From assembly GCA_027943335.1 (NCBI GenBank), contig BSBK01000970.1:2745501-2809500 (forward strand): a stretch of 64,000 bases of DNA, in the 5' to 3' direction. Below, piece after piece: positions 56,413 to 64,000 of this stretch; the first letter of the stretch is position 1; every line of letters starts with the position of its first letter. This DNA is from Chamaecyparis obtusa (Eukaryota > Streptophyta > Pinopsida > Cupressales > Cupressaceae). The notes beneath the pieces were generated by a model. The model was not told the origin of the DNA and ran no database searches. It saw nothing but the letters and a program-made list of their open reading frames with translations. The position numbers and the translations under genes were made by a program.

Positions 56413-58023
56413 CCCTTTGCACCTATGTCTACCAGTCTTGCGTGGTGCTCATTCGCTCCACTTCTCTCTTTGTCTCTCCTAGCCTGGAATTGACTCTTGT
56501 CTTAGTCTAGGGGGCATCTATTGTTTTGGGCTTATCTTGGGTCTCTTTGTGCATCTAGGTTTCTTAGGCATCTCGAAAATGGTGTTTTTCAACACCACCC
56601 CAACTATGTTTTTCAACACTACCCTAGTGTCGAGTGTTTCTTAACACTTATCAGATATCCTACCCGCAGTCTAGTATGATATGATATTTCTCATTTGCAG
56701 ATGCGATACTCAAAGTTTGACTCTATGACCTACACACATGCACTTAAACATTTGATTCACTGAGACTTGCTTGGCTTTATTTCATTGTGTGCTATCTATG
56801 AGGATTTCTTTGATGAGTGATCTCTCCTTGAGAAGTTTTCGATGATGCATAGCTAGAAGATTGAGGGAATGAGAACATGTTTTATTTCTTTTTCTATTTG
56901 TGGGTATATTTTGTTGGTCCTAACTGTCATGAGCAATTATGCTAGTCTTACTTGACACTATGGACCTACAAGGTATTAGCCTTGACTATTTTGCAAGTGC
57001 ATGTTTATAGTCATCTTGACTTTCTTGTGTCTCGATGCGAGCATAATCTTGCTATATCAAACTTAGGTAATCTCACTGCACTAGTCATCTTGACCTACAT
57101 GTCTTTGATGCCTAGGTGGGATTTCCACATTTCTATCTGATATAGATCATATTCATATCCACATAGTTATGCTAGTGTGTATTGTATGATCTTACGATGC
57201 TACCAATAATGCTCGATGATGATAATTAGATGTCTATTGGCTTTGTAACCTTGCAAGTAAACCACTTTTCATGTAGTTTGCATTCTTAAGTTCATGTTAG
57301 TTAGTTTTGCATCTTGCATATGGAGAGAGCTCTCCTTTTTATCTTATGCAGACTTGTTAATCAATTGCGCTCCTCTTTCGCTTCTTTCTGATCATGTCTT
57401 TCACTTCTTTTCTTTCATATCCCATCATTTTCCTTTCATTTCGGGATCAAAACCAAAATCTTAGTTCACCTTGATCACCCAACTCATCTTTTTCCTTCTT
57501 CCATGCAGTTGGTTAACCTTTTGAGGCCTGATCCTTCGATCTTCGCTGGGGCATTCTTCACCTCTTCATCCCCATCTCTTTCAAACTTCTAGTCTTTCAT
57601 TCAATTTAAAATCCCAAGTTCAAATTCTCCTCTCTCCATGGTGTTTACGGGTTGAGGAACCGATAGGTTCGTGCCCCGTGTCCCATGTGTGGGGCATACC
57701 TTCACTGCTTGATGGTTATTCTATTCTCTCTCTTCGATTATGATTTCTAGTGATTTGATCATGTTGCTCTTGCTTCTGCTTTCCCTCTACCTAGATTTTT
57801 CTTTCGATCCCGAGGGGGCAGACATATCATATCTTATTGGCTATCTCTTTCCTAAGTGTTCAGTACTGTCGCTACCAGGCTGACCATGCAGGATTTTCTA
57901 TCTCTCTACACTTCATTCTTTGGAGTTAGATCGCTATTTTCTTGCCTTCTTGGCTATCTGCTTGCCTTCTTGGCTGATCTATTCTTTGACGTAATGTGTT
58001 CCCAGATTGATCACACATTAGCC
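56413..58023 (+). other. Non-coding tail between the motif repeats and the polypurine tract
   Basis: No domain-bearing frame. It contains AACACTACCC/AACACCACCC pairs near 56593-56620 and CTTGCCTTCTTGGCT twice at 57942 and 57961. Similar tail regions are usual in this lineage. Confidence 0.5.
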
Positions 58024-58036
58024 AAAGAGGGGAAAA
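58024..58036 (+). other. Polypurine tract of the inner element
   Basis: AAAGAGGGGAAAA ends just before the 3' LTR start TGTATACACC. Confidence 0.88.
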
Positions 58037-58953
58037 TGTATACACCTAAAAATGGTCACCTAGACTATTAGCCCCTTTTGCTAAATCAACAATTGCTTGT
58101 TCTTGATCAAATCCTAGCTCTATCATTTATTCGATTATTTTCTATGGGCTAACCATCTTATCCTAAGTCTTTATTTAATTAAAAAGAATATTTCCTCCCC
58201 TTTTAAATAAATAAAAGCCCCCACTTTTCTTCTTATCCTAAGTTGCACAAATAAAGCATTATTCTTATTTTATAAAAAGGGAAAAAGCACTTTTTGTCTC
58301 ATATGGACACAAAAGTCAACTCTTATTTTCCTATTGGAGGATATTTGTGCACATGGATTGCTCCTCTTTTAAGCTCCACCATTGATTAAATCTTTTGCCT
58401 CTTAATCTCCATGTTCCATTCCTTCTCATTTCCTTTAAAAGGAGAGCTCTCTTCTTCATTCTAGATCCTCAACTTTTTATGCTAACTTTATGCTGCAAGA
58501 TTTCTAGGTCACTTTGGAGCTTTTTGAAGATTTGGAGCATTCTTAGCATCTACATCTCATTCTTTCATTCTTAGCTTAGCTTCATATTTATGCTTTCTTA
58601 GATTAGCTTCATTTCTATGCTCTAGATTAGCTCACATAGATTAATTAGCTTGGGTTGTAACACTTGCATATTTTCTTTCATAGCTTAGCTTGCATTTCCA
58701 TTTCTAGCATAGCATTGCATTAAATTTTCATTCTTGATTCTTGAGGATATTGGCATTCTTTCCCTTGTCTTCATTGAATCTCCCATTGCATGGTTTACTA
58801 GCAAGGTTATAGTCTAAATAGCTCTAGCTGAGAGCATTCTTAAAAACCCTTGCACTCCATGCCTAGGGAGCTATGGATCGATTTTTGAGGGCTCATTCTT
58901 GAGTTTCCTTGCATGTAATGATCCATAGAAGTGTGACACATTTATAGCACACA
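58037..58953 (+). repeat. 3' LTR of the 48277-58953 element
   Basis: Same length (917 bp) and ends as the 5' LTR, followed by the target duplication CCATG at 58954-58958. Confidence 0.92.
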
Positions 58954-59170
58954 CCATGCACTTGGCACTTTTGACAGTTCTTAGCAAACTTGATAGACTC
59001 TTTCTCCATTGCCGGCCAATAGTACCCAGCCCTAATAAGTTTTCAAGCTAGTGTTAAACCATTTGAGTGTGACCCACATATACCCTCATGGACTTCCTCT
59101 AACGTATGTTGAGACTCTTCCCATTCTAAACATCTAAGGAGCGTACCATCTAGACCTCATTTGTAAAGAT
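58954..59170 (-). pseudogene. Integrase zinc-binding start of the Tat element (part 1)
   Basis: On the minus strand the text reads GLDGTLLRCLEWEES, EVHEGICGSHSNG and, after a TAG, AGYYWPAMEKESIKF and NCQKCQVHG. This is the HHCC zinc-binding domain. The insert lies just after CQVHG, and the remainder resumes at 48276 with NLIHAPGRD. Confidence 0.78.
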
Positions 59171-59396
59171 CATGACCAATGATGACATATCGGGAGGCAT
59201 GGTGGATAAGGTATCTCTTTTCATGACAGTTAAAGGTATCAGGGATGATTTGGTCTTTGAGATAGGAGAATAGGTTTTTATATCTGGATGAATCATGACC
59301 TATAATAGTGCAAATCATGCAAGTTTCAGGGGAGTCATATGCAGGATAAGATAGTGCTTCCACTAGGAACTCGTAGTGTAGCTCATGTTCAGGCTG

Positions 59397-59777
59397 CTAT
59401 AATAAAGTAGATAATGTTGCCATTGCATCGGCAACCTTATTCTTTGTTCTAGGTATTTGCTCAAATATGATAGATATAAAATACTTCTTTAGATCATCTA
59501 CCATTCTCTTGTATGGAATGAACTTTTCATCTTTAGTTTGGTACACATCATTGACTTGATGGATTACAAGTTGTGAGTCTCCATGAATGTGTAATTTTGT
59601 TACTATCCACTCAATTGCCATTTTCATGCCATTAAGAAGGGCTTCATATTCAGAAATATTTTTTGTGCAAGGAAACTTGATTCTAAATGCTTTTTGGATC
59701 GAGTATCCTTGAGGAGTTATGAACAATATGCCTGCTCCAGATCCATTCTATGTATAGGAGCCATCAAAGAATAACTG
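59397..59777 (-). pseudogene. Second (plant Tat-type) RNase H of the Tat element
   Basis: The region reads QLFFDGSYT, stop, NGSGAGILFITPQGYS, KNISEYEALLNGMKMAIEW, LHIHGDSQLVIHQVNDVYQT, and IPRTKNKVADAMATL. DG, SEYEAL and HGDSQL are the acidic catalytic positions. A TAG after SYT near 59750 breaks the frame. This extra RNase H, after a decayed RT-linked one, places the element in Tat. Confidence 0.8.
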
Positions 59778-60990
59778 TCATTCTCTAGAAGAAAGATTCA
59801 TGATAGAGGAATCTGAGAATTCCATTTGCATTGGTGTATCATCAAATAAAGGTGCGTCTAATAATTGATCAACAATAACTTGGCCTTTAATAGCTTTTCT
59901 TTCAACATATTCAATGTCAAATTCACTTAAGAGCATGACCCATTTGGCTAATCTACTTGTGAGGGTAGCTTTGCTTAGTAGGTACTTTAGTGGATCAATC
60001 TTAGATACTAAATGTGTAGTATGAGTGAACATATAATGTCTCATTTTTTGTGATGTAAAGACCATAGCTAGACAAGCTTTCTCAATCATTGAATAGTTCT
60101 TGATATGATTAAAGTTCTTTTCACATTCCTCGCTCCATGCAAAGGTCACACCTTTATGTAATGTCTTTGTAAAAGGTTGTGATATGTCTGCTAGCTGAGA
60201 TATGAAGCATCTGATAGATTGAACTCTCCCTTGCAATGTCCTTATTTGACTAATGTTCTTGGGAGGTTTCATCTCCATTATAGCCTTTACTTTAGCTGGA
60301 TCAACTTCAATGCCCTTCTTTGAAACTATGTATCCTAAGAGCTTTCTAGAAGTGACACCAAAAGCACACTTCTTAGGATTTAGGCTGAGACTAAATTTTT
60401 CCATTCTGTCTAGTATCTTGCTCAATTCATTTAGATGTTCATCTCTAATCATATATTTTGCTAAAGTATCATCAACATAATCCTCCATAGTCCTATGCAT
60501 CATGTCATGAAAAATAGAAGGCATAGCTCTCTGATATGTAGCACCGGCATTCTTAAGCCCAAATGGCATGACATTCCAACAGAAGGTACCCCATGCACAT
60601 GTAAAAGTAGCTTTCTCTTGATCCTCTGGAGTAATTTTTATTTGATTATATCCAAAAAAACCATCCATTATAGAATACATCTCAAAGCTCACAGTCATGT
60701 CTACTATCATATCAATGTTAGGTAATGGAAAATCATCCTTAGGGCATGCTTTGTTTACATCTCTGAAATCGGTGCACACTCTTATTGATTTTTTTGGTTT
60801 AGAAATAGGTACAATATTAGAGATCCCTTCCACATAATCAATAACTCAGATAAATCTGACTTTTAGGAGCTTCTCTAATTCAACTTTTACCAAGAGTGCA
60901 ACATGTGGATACATCTTTCTCAATTTTTGCTTAACAGGTTTAACATTTGGAGCTATAGATAAATGGTGCATTATAAGATCAAGATCCAAC
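59778..60990 (-). pseudogene. Reverse transcriptase and first RNase H-like region of the Tat element
   Basis: RT begins near 60990 (KPVKQKLRKMYPHVA), passes a TGA near 60847, then is open for 351 codons from 60833: KKSIRVCTDFRDVNKACPKD, DGFFGYNQIKI, FGLKNAGATYQRAM and the catalytic EDYVDDTLAK. The thumb and connection part follows (LGYIVSKKGIEVDPAKVKAI, ISQPFTKTLHKG). At about 60100, FNHIK joins directly to NYSMIEKACLAMVF, so some 50 residues that usually form the start of the first RNase H are deleted. Copying activity is unlikely. Confidence 0.85.
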
Positions 60991-62750
60991 CCTGACATAT
61001 CTAAATATTACCATGCAAAGTTAATCTTTTTCTCTGTTAAGAATGTTGTAAATTTTTTCTTTTCTTCTTCTGATAAGGATTGTGCTACATGGATCAAATG
61101 TGGTTCTTATGTTGTTCCCAAATTGATAGATTGAGTGGGCTCAATTAGAACTAGAGATCTATCCTGTAAATGACTCGGAAGAACATCAAATATCTCATCC
61201 TTAGGTGCCTTAGAGAGGTTTTCACCTTTGGATATGTCTTTTATTTTTACTTTTGTAGGTTTTGAGATTGCCATGAAGTGGTTTTCACCCTCAGAACTCC
61301 TTTTCTTTTTATTCTTATTTTTATTTTTCTGACTAAGATACTTGATGTCCAACTCCATCATGCTAACGCTCTGTTCACTGATGGAAGTCCTCATAGGCTC
61401 AACTGCATTTAGGTAGCAAGCAAGGGCATATTCATTGGGAGAGGTATAAATACCTTGGTTCAAGTTGGTGGATGTTATGTCAAGAAGGTTAGGGTGTTGG
61501 ATAGTCAAAGTGGTGAAAGATTGGGAAAGAGTGTTTACAGATATGGATCTGTCATCATTGGTCCTAACTCGATACTCGAGTTCAAAGGTGATATTACAAC
61601 TTAAGACATTCAATTCGTGAATAGGCTCAATGTCATTATGGAAATCTACTTCAGCCATCGGTGGATCAGACTCGATAAGTTCATCATTTCGCTCTAGACT
61701 TATGTTAGTTTGAGGTGCATATTGGTGAATAACATCAACATGCTTTTCTGTAACAAGTTCATCTGGTTTTGGAATGACTCGCCATTCATAGTCATTTGAT
61801 TCATCTTCTGTTTCTTCATCTAGACCTCTAGGAAATCTAAGAACATGAGTAAAGTTAGGATGAATACCCCAAAAAGGGTTACCCTCAGATTTTGATTTGA
61901 ATTCATACTCATAGGAATCTATCTCTGAATAACTACCACCTTCCTCTTTTGATTGCCTTCGAGATTAGCTAGATCTTATGTTGCAACTATCTCTTTCTAT
62001 ATAGTAGGTTCTTGTGTACTACATTAATTCTTTTTATTGGATCATCTTCAGCTTCAAGGAGGTCTTTTATTTCTTTAAAAAAATGCTCATAAGGAATGAG
62101 CTCATCAGTGGTGTTTGAATCATCACTATCGGATTGTTTAGTTATTTCCCCTTTTAGTTGATTTGCTACGGAAGGCTCAATTTGTTCTAGAACATGTGGG
62201 GAGTTCTTGCTAAGAAAGAAAGGCTTCTTTGTGTATCCTAGACCTGTTGTATTCTTGTTTTCTCAGCCACGATGATCAAGAGGTGACAAAAGACCTTTAC
62301 CCTATAGTCCTAGAGGTCCTTTTCCTTTATATCCCATCTTTGTAATCAATTTATCCCTTGGGCCATATGACTTAGATGGGATATTCAGTATTTTAGCATC
62401 ACATTTTTGGACAACTTGAGATTTAGGTTCATCTTTGTATAGCCATGCGAGCACAACTTCATCCTCTTCAAAATCCTGTTTAGATACTTGTTCTGCAACA
62501 AAATTTCCTTTATATGCTTCAAGAGGTTCTTTAAATTTGAGCTTGGACTGTTTTAGAGTTTTCCCATAAGACTTAGGAGAGATAGGGAGAGATGTCAAAG
62601 ATAAGACTGGCTCTATAGTATATTCTCCCATACCATTTTCTTTGATTTTAACCTCTTTAGCAATGTCTTCCATCTTGGAGGTTGAAGCAACATCTAGCTA
62701 CTTAGTGGAAGATTCTCTATTATTGGGAACAAGTTTATATGCACTCTCTT
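60991..62750 (-). pseudogene. Spacer between protease and RT, with a G-patch-like motif
   Basis: Minus-strand frames at 62673-62302 and 61658-61107. The first ends KLITKMGYKGKGPLGL before a TAG, and GLGYTKKPFF follows. The pattern GYxGxGPLG...TTGLGY resembles the G-patch found in some plant gypsy polyproteins. The second contains a basic run (KNKNKNKKKRSSEGENHF) with a counterpart (SDGENHIVVVF) in the inner element. Several stops break the frame (62302, 61107). Confidence 0.55.
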
Positions 62751-63540
62751 TCAAGGTATTGCTAGTTATATATAGATCAGCTAGAATCATCACCTCAACT
62801 CCTTCATAAGGAAATTTCAAATACTAATGGAATGTAGAGGGAATGGCTTTCATGTCATGTATCCAGGGTCTTCCTAGGAGGATATTGTAAGCCAAAGGTA
62901 GATCAAGAACTTGACATATAGTATCTCTGATGACAGGACCTACTTTGATAGGTAGGACAATAGTTCCCTTAGAAGATCTTTCTTGCTCATCATATGCTTT
63001 GATAGTTATCTTCTTCTTGGGATCAATGGACATTTATGAAAATCCCAATTGTGTAATCAAGCTGAAAGAACAAATGTTTAGGCCAGCGCCTCCATCTATC
63101 AACACACGTTTGACATGATGGTTTTGGATCAAGACTTCAATATGCAAAGGCTGGTTATGCGGATGACTCAAGGAGTTATCATCTTCCTCTAAAAAGTAAA
63201 TGTACTATGGAGACGTAAGATGACCAACCATAGTCTGGAATCTGTCTAAATCAAGGTCATCAGGAACATTGGATCCGAGCAGAGCTTTGTCTAGAATGGC
63301 TCTATGAGTTGGATATATCCGAAGCAACTCAAACATGGAGATTTTAGCATTTGTGGTGCTGGAGTTGTTGGATAATATTGTATGAAGTAGGCCTCGTGTC
63401 TTTAGGATTTGAAGATTTAGATGTAGCCTTTTATTTAGAAGTAGATGAAAGATTGAAAGGCATCTTAGGGACATTTGATGAATCTGGTATTTGTCCTTGT
63501 AGGTGTGCTTGAGCTTGTGATCATGTAACTGCATTAGTTG
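62751..63540 (-). pseudogene. Protease region of the Tat element
   Basis: The retropepsin core VLIDGGAGLNICSFSLITQL is followed by a TGA-like break, then IDPKKKITIKAYDEQERSSK and ILLGRPWIHDMKAIPS. Upstream ELLRIYPTHRAILDKALLGS matches ELLRLSSSHREILDESLC of the inner element. Same order and wording as the inner element's protease, roughly half the residues identical by eye. Confidence 0.75.
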
Positions 63541-63561
63541 ATTGATTATCTCTATCTCTTC

Positions 63562-64000
63562 TTACAATTGTGATGACATTGCAACACACAGATAGGCATG
63601 GTTCAACCATATTGATAACAACATTGTTTCCTGAGTAGGCATAATTGACTTTAACACCCATATTAGGTTGAGAAGAAGAATCTTCTTTACCATGTTTAGG
63701 AAATGGTTATGTGAATGTTGTATGATTGTTATTGCTCTTATTATTGTCAATAGTGACATCTCCATTATCAATTTTGTCTTGTATAATGTGCTTCAAGAGA
63801 ATACAATTATTAGTCTTATGACCTTTATTGTGATGGAATTCACAAAAATTGTTCTCTCTCCACCATTTCAGTTTAGGTTCTGGATCAAAGACTTTCATCT
63901 CAGGCAAGTAGATGATTTTGTTTGCCAATGGAGTTTTCATGGTAGATTCCAAGGATTCTTTGAGAGGAGTGAATTTGCGATTAAGATTTGTAGCCCAAGG
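63562..64000 (-). pseudogene. gag C-terminal part of the Tat element, runs off the window
   Basis: From the right edge the minus strand reads PLANKIIYLPEMKVFDPEPK, KWWRENNFCEFHHNKGHKTN and a zinc-knuckle-like CEFHHNKGHKTNNC (compare CHYHRNKGHPIDNC of the inner element). The frame is lost after NNNHTTFT. Most of gag, the leader and the 5' LTR lie outside. Confidence 0.7.

Larger units (their letters stand above)
48277..58953 (+). mobile_element. Full-length non-autonomous Tat-type LTR retrotransposon inserted in the minus-strand integrase, target duplication CCATG
   Basis: The 10,677-bp element has 917-bp LTRs (48277-49193 and 58037-58953) differing at about eleven positions by eye. CCATG flanks it at 48272-48276 and 58954-58958. 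A primer-site-like TGGCACCCACCTTGGGG follows the 5' LTR and a purine tract precedes the 3' LTR. Order inside: 2.7-kb leader, gag, protease, a remnant of RNase H joined directly after the protease spacer, a zinc-binding remnant of integrase, integrase C-terminal scrap, motif repeats, and a 1.6-kb tail. RT and the integrase core are absent, so movement would have required enzymes from a relative. Confidence 0.9.
43707..64000 (-). mobile_element. Ty3/gypsy Tat-type LTR retrotransposon (minus strand), interrupted, extends past window end
   Basis: Right to left are found a gag tail with a zinc-knuckle-like motif, protease, spacer, RT, two RNase H-like regions and integrase (split by the 48277-58953 insert), then a long downstream region, a purine tract and the 3' LTR at 43707-44945. 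A second RNase H after the RT-linked one is the hallmark of the plant Tat lineage. Frameshifts and stops throughout show it is dead. The 5' LTR and gag start are outside the window. Flanking CTAGC (43702-43706) would be its target duplication but cannot be checked. Confidence 0.82.

Overview
The window looks like nuclear DNA of a large, repeat-filled plant genome, most likely a gymnosperm (conifer). This is inferred from the low gene density, layers of nested LTR retrotransposons, plant-type DNA transposons (PIF/Harbinger, CACTA end, hAT remnant) and one intron-containing RPW8-type NBS-LRR (RNL) resistance gene. Nothing bacterial, viral-operon-like or CRISPR-like is present. The species cannot be fixed from the sequence alone.

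Region by region. 1-6 kb: a degenerate multi-exon plant transposase-like gene (Transposase_24/En-Spm accessory type) with an LTR element lacking gag-pol inserted near its 3' end (2697-5750, target duplication ATGAT). 6-7.6 kb: a retrotransposon gag scrap and a decayed LTR piece. 7.8-19.8 kb: a striking repeat domain built from a 151-bp unit arranged in tandem and as near-perfect hairpins. It flanks on both sides a PIF/Harbinger element with an apparently intact 409-aa DDE transposase (14150-15540, minus). Three solo-LTR-like insertions (11011-12586, 16038-17847, 18715-19420), each with a perfect 5-bp target duplication, sit inside these arrays. 19.8-20.25 kb: a CACTA-type terminus with tandem subterminal repeats. 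20.2-27.9 kb: two decayed copies or parts of unrecognised minus-strand retroelement-type ORFs, a set of four hairpin repeats, and a clean solo LTR (24308-24887, GATTT duplication). 28.2-31.4 kb: a minus-strand LTR element without recognisable pol, 5' end truncated.

32.5-36.3 kb: the only convincing host gene, a five-exon RNL gene on the minus strand. The reading frame closes exactly (867 aa), all NB-ARC landmarks and the RNL-type QHD motif are present, and there is an unusual run of VET-type heptads between the RPW8-like domain and the NB-ARC domain.

39.9-64 kb: a three-level nest. A decayed hAT/ZNF862-like transposase (41473-43706, plus) is interrupted by a minus-strand Ty3/gypsy element of Tat type (RT plus two RNase H-like domains; 43707 to beyond the window end). 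That element is interrupted inside its integrase by a plus-strand relative (48277-58953, target duplication CCATG, LTRs about 99% alike). The inner element keeps a gag-protease frame but has lost the RT and integrase cores, so it must be non-autonomous. The two relatives share a repeated motif downstream of integrase. Premature stops in several of these frames are all of a kind that C-to-T change can make.

Most coordinates of LTR ends, target duplications and splice sites were read directly. Family names rest on recognised motifs, not database searches.
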